Positions 9,175 to 17,669 of a DNA stretch of 64,000 nucleotides are shown one piece after another (positions within the stretch are counted from its first letter, which is position 1; the number at the start of each line of letters is the position of its first letter). The notes under the pieces were generated by a model that saw only the letters and a list, made by a program, of their open reading frames with translations, searched no databases and was not told the DNA's origin. The position numbers and the translations under genes are program-made. The stretch is from CAJCIT01 sp963771305 (lineage in GTDB: Bacteria > Acidobacteriota > Terriglobia > Bryobacterales > Bryobacteraceae): contig CAVYTS010000042.1 of NCBI GenBank assembly GCA_963771305.1, forward strand, positions 1 through 64,000, in the 5' to 3' direction.

Positions 9175-12100
9175 CTACGCCGCCCGAAGTGACGCACAAA
9201 TCTCGAAGAACCAGGCGGGCATCGGGTTCCTGATGTCCCAATAGATGCTCATTGGGCGACTACCGGTATGAGATGAGTATTGGAGCGGCCCCAGGAAGAC
9301 GAACGCGGTGTCTTTCCTCGGTCGCACGAAGGGCAGGAAGTCGGCCCCGTTCCGGGCCTGTTCGATGTAACGTCGATCCGGTGGCAGATTCCTCGCTTGT
9401 CGTGCTCTGCGATTGGTAATGGAACCGCGTCGGGCTGACTGCAAAGTCCTCATAGCAAGTAGTCGGTGAAAACTGTTTGTCGCTTTTGTCGAGGGTCACG
9501 AAGAGAATCTCTGTGTTTTCGTTCATGAGCCAAAGCCGGCCCTCACGGAACTGCGGAGGCTTCTTCTCCAGGGTCTGGTATCCAACAGCGGTCAGTATCT
9601 CTTCTCGTAAGTAGCTTCGATGTAGGTAGAGTGGCCATTCAGGCCGATATGGCTCTTCTTGAGAATGAGAGCGGACACCATTGCGCAGAACCTCAACCAG
9701 TTCTAGAAACTCCCCTCGGGCGGCGGGAGCGTTCTTCAGTTGCCGCAGGGCCGTTGCCCAATCATTCCCTGGCGCGCGCGCTTCAGTCTGAAGAAGTCGA
9801 AACGCCAGCATTAAGACTGTTCGCTGGAATAGGATCGCCGGATTTTGCTTGATCTCTTCGTCCTTCGTCAGCGAGTCCTCGTAGGTATTAAGTCTCTGCA
9901 GCGAGTCCACATGCAACAGATGCTTGAAATTGCTTTGACAGCGTTCGATCCAAATCGCTCAGCGGAGACGCGAGCAAATCAGCGTCGTACAGCAGCCCGC
10001 CCACCCTGCGATAGACGGCTTGTAAATATCGTCCAGGTCATATTGCGTTTCTTTGAGGAATTCTTCCAGGCTGGGTTTCCGACCGAACGCCCTGAGTTCT
10101 TCCAGCATTCTTCTTCGGCTGGCGCTGAGTTGGTTTCGCAGATTCCGCAGTATCCGCGTTCTCGACTCCTTTTCAGGGCGGAAGTAGCAATTTCCCGGCA
10201 AGCGGGTTACTCCCGTCTCAATCTCGCGAATCGTCTGCTGCCTTGTTCCGCCGAACAGGGCCCGATACTTGAGGTCGAATCGAAACTCTCGTCGCTGATT
10301 TCCGATGAAATCCAGAACTAGGCAACTCGTCTTCCCGGGTTGAGCCGAAGCCCACGACCTAACTGCTGGATGAATACGGTTGCGCTCTCGGTCGGGCGGA
10401 GGAAAAGAATGCAGTCGGCCTCCGGTATGTCCACGCCCTCGTTAAACAGGTCAACGGTGAAGAGAACGTTGACCTCGCGGGTGCGCAACATGTCTGAGGT
10501 CCTGGAGCCCAGTTCGCTCGGGCTCCGACTGGTTACTGCGCAAGCTGGGATTCCCGCCTTCGTAAACGCTGCCGCCGTGAATTCGGCGTGTTCCACGTTA
10601 ACGCAGAATCCGAGGGCCCGCGCGTTATGCCAGTCTCCATAGATGTAGAAGAATTCCTTGATCACCAGATTGGTGCGATGAATGTCACGCGAGTACAAGT
10701 CGTTCAACTCGCTGATCGAGTATTTGCCACGGCTCCATGTGAGTTCCGAGAGGTCTGTGCCGTCAAAAACGCCGTAGTAATCGAAAGGGACGAGGTACTG
10801 GCATTCGATGGCGTTCCAGAGCCGCATCTCGTCAGCAATGTGACCGCCGAACCACTCCAGGATGCTCTCGCCGTCCATCCGCTCAGGGGTCGCAGTAAGC
10901 CCCAACAGTATCTTCGGGTTCAAGGTACCAATCAGATCACGATAGCTCTGGGCCGGCGTATGGTGCGCCTCATAAAGCACTGCGAAGTCCCAGAAATTGG
11001 CAGGTTTCTGGCTTAACAACTCGCGGCTCTGAAAGCTTTGGATCGTGGCGAATAGATGATCGTAGCTTTGTGGCGCTGCTCCGCCGACGAGTAATTCGCC
11101 GAAACTTCCTTCCCGCAAGACATGCCGAAACGCGGTGACAGCCTGCTTCAAAAGTTCTTCGCGATGGGCCACAAACAAAAGCCTCGGACGGAGGCCATCC
11201 TTCCCTGTTTGTCGGGCATAATCAAACGCGGCTATAAGGGTCTTTCCGGTGCCCGTAGGTGCCACCACGAGGTTTCTATACCGACCTCGGTCGAGTCGTT
11301 CGGCTTCTAAGAGGTCGAGCGTTGCCTGCCGATAGGGATGCGGTTTCAGATCGAAGAAGACCAATGCCTCCGAATCCTTGCGGCCATCGCCTGAGCGGGC
11401 TAACTAACGCCAGCGCATCTTGCACTCGTCCGCAGGAGCCTTCGTCGTCCGGCCTGAAGCGTTCAAACTCCACTTCCTCCCACATCGAGTCGAAGGCACC
11501 TCTGAATCTCTCAATAACGTCAGGCGCCTCGACTTGGCGGTCCACTTGATACCGTCTTCAAGGGCTGGGCCCGATAGATTAGCGGAGCCGACATAAGCGG
11601 TGCTGAAGCCGTTCAGACGCTCGAAGAGCCAGGCCTTGGCATGTAGTCTTCTCCTGCGGCCGCCGAGGGAAATCTTCAATTCGACGTTGGGTAGACGGGC
11701 GACGGCTTGGAGTGCGCGGAAATCGGACGCGCCGATGTAAGTGGTAGTGAGAATTCTCACCCGCTTCCCGGCTCTCGCAAGTTCCTCGAATGCAGGTTTT
11801 AGACGTTGCCAACCGCGCCACTGGATTAAGCTCACTAGCATCAAGACGCTGTCCGAACACTGCATCTCCCTTTCGAGCTCAGACCCAAGCCTGGCTTAGC
11901 CTAGCGAATTCATGAGAAGGCTAATCAGGCTGAGAGGCGTTGTTGGGCGCGGTGCTGTTGGCGGAGAATAGATGGCCTTAAGCAATGCGGCGGGCTCTCT
12001 ACTGGGTCGTCGCCGATTGGATCCTGTGTTTCGGGTGCAGTGAACGCCAGCAGAGCATTCGCGATTTCAACTTGCCGCCGCAAGCGATCTTCCACTGGGA

Positions 12101-12269
12101 CCGACCGCAGGGCTGCCTGGATCTGTCGAGCAACGTGCCGCGCAAGATAATCTGGACTGTCGGCCTCTTCGAGATCCTCCAGTTGCGCTTTCAATTGCCT
12201 AGGATCAAGTTGGTCGAGAGCGCCCCGGACTGCCTGAGTTACCAATTGGTCGTAGGCACCCTCTTTCAT
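9175..12269 (-). pseudogene. PLD-nuclease / DEAH helicase / DUF3427 protein, multiply broken
   Basis: Pieces in different frames but correct order make a protein of about 1030 residues. The N-terminus from 12269 starts MKEGAYDQLVTQAVRGALDQ. A phospholipase D-like nuclease domain follows (KAWLFERL, AYVGSANLSGPALEDG). Next is an SF2 helicase with APTGTGKT (Walker A), LLGLTATPERMDG (motif III), FNEGVDIPEADC and QQLGRGLRLNPG (motif VI). The C-terminal DUF3427 domain has ILFVTLDKSDKQFSPTT and GSRPMSIYWD. Frame breaks occur near 11990, 11540, 11380, 10320, 9940 and 9370; there is a TAA (from CAA?) in the linker near 11905; and motif II reads YEAH, not DEAH. Such proteins often sit with restriction or defence genes. 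Confidence 0.8.
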
Positions 12270-12499
12270 CGGCATGAGGAAGGATTCTATCGTTACCCCT
12301 CGGGCGCATTTGGCAGATACCCGGCGCCGCCACTCCGCCCGCCTCTGACCCGATGGACTCGCAGCGGCTCTCAAAAACGGTTTCAACAAAAGTCGTCCAA
12401 CACGCAGTGAAGACGTGTAAAAGAGAAAAAAAGCATCACGATTAATCTGGCGCGGGCAGGAGTTATGATGCATAATCTGGTCTGAAAGGAGTTCATCAA

Positions 12500-12652
12500 T
12501 TGACAAAAGATCTTGTGTTCCCCCCTCAAAATTCGGACACGACCGTTGCCGCGCCCCACGACGATTCCCGATCGATTGAAAAACTGGACGCGCGATTGAA
12601 GATGGAAACCAGCCCGTCATCCGAGCTCACCCTTCTTCTTTATCTGTATTAG
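12500..12652 (+). CDS. 50-residue peptide upstream of an isoprenoid-synthase-like enzyme (possible precursor peptide)
   Basis: A TTG start at 12500 lies 9 nt after GAAAGGAG, a very good ribosome site; the TAG is at 12650-12652. The peptide begins MTKDLVFPPQNSDTTVAAPH, is polar and acidic/basic through residue 42, and ends SELTLLLYLY, so a hydrophilic leader-like part precedes a short hydrophobic, tyrosine-containing tail. The enzyme gene begins 10 bp downstream with no ribosome site of its own, suggesting translational coupling. I know no named family for it. The leader/core layout and coupling resemble ribosomal peptide precursors, but it could be a leader peptide or a small structural partner. 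Confidence 0.5.
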   Translation: MTKDLVFPPQNSDTTVAAPHDDSRSIEKLDARLKMETSPSSELTLLLYLY

Positions 12653-12662
12653 TATTTACGCC

Positions 12663-13610
12663 ATGTGCAGCCCTTCTCCTGTGGAAACTCCGGTCAGTCT
12701 GCAGGAGGAGGGGGCTCGATGCAAAGCATCACTGCAGGCTTTCACGTCCGGTGTTATCGCCAGACTCGCATTGCCGCCGAGCAACGCCGGGCACTTGTTA
12801 ACGCGTGACAGCGCCACCCGAGACGGCAATGTCTATTTCCACTTCCCGTTTTGTTTTAGGGAGGCCTTCCCCGGCGTCGCACTCGAACACTTAAGGGCGC
12901 TCGCTTTGAGCGGAGCCTTGTGGATGAGCTATATGCGTGCGCAGGATGACACGATCGATTGCATTGCGGCGGGCGATCCCGCAATCCTGTTCTTGCGGGA
13001 TATCTACTTAAGGGAGTCGCTGAGTCTGCTGTACGGTATCTTTCCCTACGAGTCCAGCTTTTGGGCGTTCTATTCGGCCTATTTCGACGAATATGCGCGC
13101 TCCGTGCTGGCCGAGAAGAGTGACCACTTGTCTGCCGCCTCGCGCTACCTCGATGATGACTTTCACAGGATCGCCAAAGGCAAGGCGGCGATGGCGAAAT
13201 ATCCGGTGGCTGCGCAAGCCCTGCTGAGCGGGAGACTCGAGGGGCTACCGATGTTGGCGGAGTCGCTGGACAGTTTTCATGTCGGCTACCAGTACTGGGA
13301 CGATCTGGTCGATTGGAAGGAGGATCTCGGAAACGCGAACTACTCCTTGCTGCTTGCGACGGCAATCCACCGGCTGCCGCCGGACAAGCGCGATCTGTCG
13401 GACGTTGCCTTGAGGGAAGCCATCGGACGTGTTGTGTATTACTCCGGCTTAGCGGAAGAACATCTGGAACGGGCATTCACGTGGTTCGAGCGCGCCTACG
13501 AACTGTCGCTCGCGGCTGGCTGTGCCACGTGGGGCACCCATGTGAGGCGCCTGCAGACGCAAACGGCCGGGCTCGCACGCGATTTGCGCGCGATTATGGC
13601 GCAAGAGTGA
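12663..13610 (+). CDS. class I isoprenoid biosynthesis enzyme-like protein (terpenoid synthase fold)
   Basis: A 315-residue, mostly helical protein. MRAQDDTIDC (DDxxD at residues 95-99) and YQYWDDLVDWKEDLGNANYS (DDLVD at 213-217, then N and S residues) are the two Asp-rich, Mg-binding sites expected of class I prenyltransferases and terpene synthases, facing each other in an all-helical fold. The rest does not look like standard polyprenyl diphosphate synthases, nor are other isoprenoid genes nearby. It is coupled to the 50-residue peptide just upstream. A role in making a terpenoid or in prenylating the peptide is possible; neither is shown by sequence alone. Confidence 0.6.
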   Translation: MCSPSPVETPVSLQEEGARCKASLQAFTSGVIARLALPPSNAGHLLTRDSATRDGNVYFHFPFCFREAFPGVALEHLRALALSGALWMSYMRAQDDTIDCIAAGDPAILFLRDIYLRESLSLLYGIFPYESSFWAFYSAYFDEYARSVLAEKSDHLSAASRYLDDDFHRIAKGKAAMAKYPVAAQALLSGRLEGLPMLAESLDSFHVGYQYWDDLVDWKEDLGNANYSLLLATAIHRLPPDKRDLSDVALREAIGRVVYYSGLAEEHLERAFTWFERAYELSLAAGCATWGTHVRRLQTQTAGLARDLRAIMAQE

Positions 13611-13647
13611 AGCCGACGGCCCTTCGATTCCTGCCCGGGCGCTCTCG

Positions 13648-13965
13648 TTGCCCATGATCGACCCACCGAAGCGCCTTGCGCTGAAATGGCAAAACGAATG
13701 GAAACCGGAGATGAAAGCCGAAGGCTACTCTCACTTGACGATGGAACTGGAGCCGATGGATGGCGCGGTAAAGCTGAGCATCCATCACGAGATGGATCGA
13801 GCGGAATCGAAATTCATTCAAGCTGTTTCTGGTGGCTGGCCCAGCATCCTTTCCAACCTGAAATCGCTTTTGGAGACAGGGGATGTCGTTCTTAAGACTT
13901 ACGCAAAGAAGGTAGACCCAGTGGAAGCTACGCGCGTTGGGGAGCGGGCTCAAACGGTTTCGTAA
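13648..13965 (+). pseudogene. SRPBCC (AHSA1-like) protein, N-terminally truncated
   Basis: About 105 residues matching the second half of an AHSA1/SRPBCC (START-like ligand-binding) protein: IDPPKRLALKWQNEWKPEMK, then SHLTMELEPMDG, KLSIHHEMDRAESKFIQ and ILSNLKSLLETG. Full-length relatives have about 55-60 more N-terminal residues. That part is absent; the region upstream is the end of the isoprenoid-synthase-like gene. No ribosome site precedes the available starts, so this is probably a truncated relic. Confidence 0.6.
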
Positions 13966-14056
13966 TCCGCAGGTCGGTGGTCGTCGATCTACCCTGCGCG
14001 AGGAGGGTGGATTTAGCTTTGGATAAGGCAGTCGTCATTATCGATTGCCAAGACCC

Positions 14057-14625
14057 CTACGGGGGGATGTCGCTCCGCCTACCGCTGAATGCTATTTCCG
14101 AATCGCTTTTCCACTCGGATAATAACGGGACGAGAACCCTGCGCGGAACCGGCTGCTCTTCGGCGGCATTTTGTAGCAGGGAAACAATCTCGGCCGCAGG
14201 CACACGCCTCACAATCCCGTCCACCGCCGCGTAACATACCACGTGGCGGGGTTCAATAATGAAGACGGCTGGCTTGGCGATGCCGCCTTCTCTCCTGAAT
14301 TGTAGATGCCCCAGTCCCTAACGACGCGACGTTCCGTATCGCACAAAATCGGAAAAGGCAAAGAGAGGTGAACCCGCAGGGCCTCGGATTTGTCGGGTGC
14401 ATCGACCGAGACAGCTACTGCGCTCGAGCCCGCCGACCGGATTTCCAGGTAGTGCTTTCGGTAGTCCGCCAACTGGCGGAGGCAGAAAGGTCACCAATTA
14501 CCGCGATAGAAGAGTAGCACCAAGGAACGATGCGAGATCAACTCCGACAGCCGCCGTGGCACCCGTGTCGAGTCTGGCAGTTCGAATTCCTGCGCAAGTT
14601 CGCCAGCGATGGGAACCTTTGCCAT
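14057..14625 (-). CDS. redoxin/AhpC-TSA family protein with TGA at the redox cysteine position (candidate selenoprotein)
   Basis: From ATG 14625 the frame reads MAKVPIAGELAQEFELPDST, then SLVLLFYRGNW, TGA (14493-14491, codon 45), PFCLRQLADYRKHY. In the family this is RGxWCPxC, so TGA stands exactly at the first Cys of CxxC, giving UxxC, and the thioredoxin-fold sequence continues cleanly (VAVSVDAPDKSEALRVHLSL, PILCDTERRVVRDWGIYNS). Immediately after the TGA is a hairpin with bacterial SECIS features. A separate single-base break near 14290 moves the C-terminus (GGIAKPAVFIIEPRHVV, ending at 14057) to another frame; such breaks are common in this part of the window. A plain nonsense mutation (TGC to TGA) is the alternative. 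Confidence 0.6.
14455..14489 (-). promoter_or_regulatory. bacterial SECIS-like hairpin next to the TGA
   Basis: In the mRNA after UGA C: lower stem CUUUC/GAAAG (5 bp), internal loop of 4 and 5 nt, upper stem UCCGCC/GGCGGA (6 bp, perfect), apical loop AGUU. The G at the second loop position lies 17 nt from the UGA. Spacing, small loop and an early loop G all fit the published bacterial SECIS consensus. Confidence 0.55.
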
Positions 14626-14818
14626 CGCCCCACTTTAACGCTTCGGCTGCCAGGTTACTTCGACCGGTCGGCTTTATCGTGTATCCGCTTGCTGGCTCCG
14701 AGGCGATCGGCTTTGCGCGGCTGAACGTCGACCCTCCGCGCATGTCCGCCAGCGCACTATGAAGCCGCAAAACCGACATGTTCGGCCCCGCTCCGCAACC
14801 TTGGCGGTCCCGACGGGA

Positions 14819-15091
14819 TCAGCGGGCCTTCTTTTTAAGGCGTTTGTGGCCGGCGGCCTCGCTCAAAGCTTGCGCCAGAAGGGTCTTGATGACGGCCTGA
14901 CGGCTTACGTTGAGGCGCGCCGCCCGCCCGTCGAGTTCCCGCAACATCCCTTGCGTCAAGTCGATGTTGACGCGCCGAATGGGCCGGACAACGGTGAACT
15001 TGTTCGTGAAGAACGTTGAGACATCCTCTCCGCGAGATGCCATTTCAGCGATTTCGTCGGCGGTCCTTACTGGCTTAGACGTTTTCGGCAT
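14819..15091 (-). CDS. brnA: BrnA-type ribbon-helix-helix antitoxin
   Basis: A 90-residue protein starting MPKTSKPVRTADEIAEMASR, then VRPIRRVNIDLTQGMLRELD and ARLNVSRQAVIKTLLAQAL, a CopG/Arc-like ribbon-helix-helix DNA-binding segment in its C-terminal half. The start overlaps the end of the brnT-like toxin gene by 17 nt, the standard toxin-first order of brnTA operons. BrnA neutralises BrnT and represses the operon. A palindrome lies upstream of the pair. This is the only toxin-antitoxin pair in the window that appears intact. Confidence 0.8.
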   Translation of the reverse strand: MPKTSKPVRTADEIAEMASRGEDVSTFFTNKFTVVRPIRRVNIDLTQGMLRELDGRAARLNVSRQAVIKTLLAQALSEAAGHKRLKKKAR

Positions 15092-15347
15092 AGCTTTGCT
15101 CTTCCCGTTCAGTAGACTTCCATGCGGTGATCAAATGATAGAACTCGCCTTCGGAATCGCTCCGGATCTGAAAAATCACGGAGCAGAGACGGCCGGAGCA
15201 CCAGCCAACGGCTCGGAACTGCTCCGGGTCGTCGCTCTTTTGGTCGACAATATAGACTTGATCGAAGATTTCCTGGGCCTCATATAGGCTTACTCCGTGC
15301 TTCCGTTTAACCTCGCGACTTTTCTCCCGGTCGAACCTGAAGCGCAT
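15075..15347 (-). CDS. brnT: BrnT-type ribonuclease toxin
   Basis: A 90-residue protein starting MRFRFDREKSREVKRKHGVS followed by LYEAQEIFDQ. This is the family pattern FxWDxxKxxxNxxKHGVxFeeA, then an AVGWCSGRLCSVIFQI strand pair and the C-terminal ITAWKSTEREEQSYAE (family: ISARxATxxErxxYE). BrnT is a RelE-fold mRNA-cleaving toxin. The reading frame is complete with no lost motif. The gene is first in its operon, with a TATAAC-T-GTTATA palindrome 8 nt before the start. Confidence 0.85.
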   Translation of the reverse strand: MRFRFDREKSREVKRKHGVSLYEAQEIFDQVYIVDQKSDDPEQFRAVGWCSGRLCSVIFQIRSDSEGEFYHLITAWKSTEREEQSYAENV

Positions 15348-15354
15348 TGCAATA

Positions 15355-15367
15355 TATAACTGTTATA
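15355..15367 (-). promoter_or_regulatory. palindromic operator of brnTA
   Basis: TATAAC-T-GTTATA is a perfect 6+1+6 palindrome just upstream of the brnT start, in an AT-rich pocket that could hold the -10 element. BrnA is known to repress its own operon, so this is a likely BrnA site (inference). Confidence 0.5.
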
Positions 15368-15501
15368 CTTCCGATACGGGTACGCGAGCAAGGGCTGTAT
15401 TTCACAGGCTCTGGCTCGGAGACGCCATGCCTACGAACACATTGATCGGGACGCAATCTGCAGTGCGCTGACGGCGTAAGCAGGAGAAGTATGCCGGCAA
15501 A

Positions 15502-16032
15502 TTACGGCTCAATGAGCGGCAGGGCCGCTGCCAGCTGCAGGTCAATCATCAGCTGAACCCGCCTGTCCAGCTGGTAGAACAGAGCGGTGTTCTTGGCCGA
15601 CAGGACCTTGCGGAAAGAGGGAACATACTTCAATCGCAAGTCCGAGACCGATTGGTCCACTCCGATCCACTGTTTCACAGCGGTGTCAGCCTGAGCGTCG
15701 GTCAGATTGCCCTGAGCGTTCACATACTGTTTGATCAAGTCGTATTTCGTGGTGTTAATCTGCACCAGATCTGAGACGTATTGATCGTAAAGCGGCCAGA
15801 ACTTCTCCGCCTCGGCATCGGTGAGCTTCATGTTCGCCGCAATGATCTGCTTGCGCTGCGAGCGCAGGTTCTTGCGGAGCATCACGATGTCCTGCTCCGG
15901 AATGCCTTGGTCCGGCGCAGGGGAAGGCTGCGCCTGGGGGTTCGCGGACTGGCCTTGCGCGCCGGCGCCGTAACAAAGCACCATCGCGATTGCCAGAAGC
16001 GAGGTGATACTACGGCTTTTGAACTTGGACAT
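15502..16032 (-). CDS. secreted CpxP/Spy-like helical protein
   Basis: A 176-residue protein with a signal peptide at residues 1-27 (MSKFKSRSITSLLAIAMVLC, cleavage after AQGQS or nearby) and a Pro/Gln-rich linker. The mature part is helical, with NMKLTDAEAEKFWPLYDQYV and NLTDAQADTAVKQW, resembling the LTxxQ-type motifs of Spy/CpxP periplasmic proteins and their acidobacterial relatives. RBS-like GGAGAGTCCC lies just upstream. Probably a periplasmic stress or chaperone protein; the exact role is unknown. Single gene. Confidence 0.65.
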   Translation of the reverse strand: MSKFKSRSITSLLAIAMVLCYGAGAQGQSANPQAQPSPAPDQGIPEQDIVMLRKNLRSQRKQIIAANMKLTDAEAEKFWPLYDQYVSDLVQINTTKYDLIKQYVNAQGNLTDAQADTAVKQWIGVDQSVSDLRLKYVPSFRKVLSAKNTALFYQLDRRVQLMIDLQLAAALPLIEP

Positions 16033-16562
16033 TTGGGACTCTCCTTTACCGTTTTGCCGGGCTGCAGCCGTTGGCGAGACGCCCTACTTTGACCCAGGCT
16101 GGCGCGGACGGCAACTCGTAATATTGACAGGTGATAGGCCGCGGAAGCCGCCCCGTTTGGTCGGGCCATGAGTCATTCCTAGAAAAACACAGCCTCAAAC
16201 CACATTTGGAATCAATGAATTGGCAAATCGTCCTTTGACAGTGCTGCCGATCTGCCGGTGACTGTCCACTTCAGCTTGTAGGGTGGGTCCCCCGACCCGC
16301 AATCGACGCCCCGTCGATTCTCCGAGGCGTTCAGTGAATCTGCCAGCGGCTCGAAACCTATTCATCCCCCGTTGTCACCGGACTCCTTACGTAATTTGCT
16401 GAACCGAATCAGTTGCTTAGATCGCACCATGGTGGGAAGCCGACTTGACATGCGTCATCCTGAGAACCGGAACGGTTCAGTCGGGTGGTGGTCTGCCTGT
16501 CGCGATTGGGTTCGAATTTCCGGATGGCTTCGCTGAACATTGGTCTCATTCGTTGTCAGGAG

Positions 16563-16874
16563 TTCGTTTCGCAAAAACGGTTCCGGTATGGTCAGCCAGT
16601 CTGGTACTTGGGTTCGTATTTTCAAATAGCTTTAGAGCCGCGAACGTTGTCGATCCTCAGTCGGTGATGGGAGGAGTTCGTTTCGTAAAACCGGATTTGG
16701 CACAGGTCCCATAACGGCGGTCTTAGCAGGTTGGATCAGAGGCAACTGTGTTGTATTCAGTAAGTTGAGTTCGTCCACACAATGGCGGCACGAGCGGCTG
16801 GAACGGACCACTTCGTTTCGTAAGAGCGGTCGGGCCGGGCTTTCGTTGGAGTTGGCTTCGTTCGTTCGCAACGG
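16563..16874. repeat. cluster of TTCGTTTCGYAAAA-type motifs in a long non-coding stretch
   Basis: The interval 16033-16889 (857 bp) has no convincing gene. It holds copies of an 18-nt motif: TTCGTTTCGCAAAAACGG (16563-16580), TTCGTTTCGTAAAACCGG (16677-16694), TTCGTTTCGTAAGAGCGG (16812-16829) and a shorter TTCGTTCGCAACGG (16861-16874). All are in one direction, opposite to the copies at 4774-5138. Spacers differ in sequence and length (about 97, 117 and 31 nt), so this is not a CRISPR array. Confidence 0.6.
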
Positions 16875-16889
16875 TCCGAAGCGCCCCGG

Positions 16890-17519
16890 CTACATCTTCG
16901 ACAGCAGCGGGATCCTCGGCGCAATGGCGTAGATCAGCTGCACGAGCACAATGAAGCCCATGCTCCAGTAGGTGTTCACAATGCACAACAGGGCGCCGAA
17001 GGCGTACAGGGATTGGGCGACCAGAATGCGGCGTTCCACAGCGCAGGCGAACTCGCGGTCGCTTTCGTCTTTCAATAAACCGGCCCGTTGGGCATAGCGC
17101 CAGCTGACATAGAGCACGGCGCCCAGGATCAGGATGTTGGCCCAGTAGATCAGCAGCGCGGTCCGGAATGTGATGAATTCGGCGAGCAGCGAAGTCGAAA
17201 ACGGCGTGATGGCGACCGCCGCCAGGAACGCCATATGAATCCAGGAGAGATCGCGGTCCGACCGGGCCAGCGCGTTGAACTGGGTCTGCTGGCCGGTCCA
17301 GAAGATGCCGAGCGTCATGAAACTCATCAGGTACATGACAATGCGTGGCAGCAGGGCGCTGAGCGCATGCCAGAGGTCCTGTTCGCTGTGAACGGCCTCG
17401 ATGGAGGGCGCGTGGATATCCAGCACGAGCAGTGTCATGGCGACCGCGAAGATGCCGTCGCTCAGGGCCGCGAGACGTTCCAGGCTTTGGCCGGCGATGC
17501 GGTTGTAGGTCGTCGTCAT
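16890..17519 (-). CDS. TMEM175-family (DUF1211) potassium channel-like membrane protein
   Basis: A 209-residue protein with about six hydrophobic segments. The first reads RLAALSDGIFAVAMTLLVLD, the hallmark helix 1 of bacterial TMEM175 channels (RxxxFSDGxxAIAxTLL). Bacterial members are about 200 residues with one six-helix repeat and form tetrameric K+-selective pores, so the length fits. It is divergently transcribed from glpK, with a 150-bp shared upstream region. The other helices (WTGQQTQFNALARSDRDLSW) also match the family. No regulator is adjacent. Confidence 0.85.
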   Translation of the reverse strand: MTTTYNRIAGQSLERLAALSDGIFAVAMTLLVLDIHAPSIEAVHSEQDLWHALSALLPRIVMYLMSFMTLGIFWTGQQTQFNALARSDRDLSWIHMAFLAAVAITPFSTSLLAEFITFRTALLIYWANILILGAVLYVSWRYAQRAGLLKDESDREFACAVERRILVAQSLYAFGALLCIVNTYWSMGFIVLVQLIYAIAPRIPLLSKM

Positions 17520-17669
17520 GAAAGAGAGGGTAGCAGTGTTGGCGCAGGCGGCGAAAAGCCGGGACGAATCTCGGCTCAGCAGGCTGACAGCCCCGCGCCA
17601 CGCAGCGGGGGGAATGGCTGCCGCATATCCGTGTGATAGTCTCTCCGGGGCGGCACATTCTCAACCTAT

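Noticed and set aside
13313..13657. Overlapping frame inside and after the isoprenoid-synthase-like gene
   Set aside because: Arg/Ala-rich shadow of the real gene, with no motif or ribosome site.
16563..16874. Possible CRISPR array
   Set aside because: Only four imperfect short repeats with spacers of different length and no cas genes in the window.
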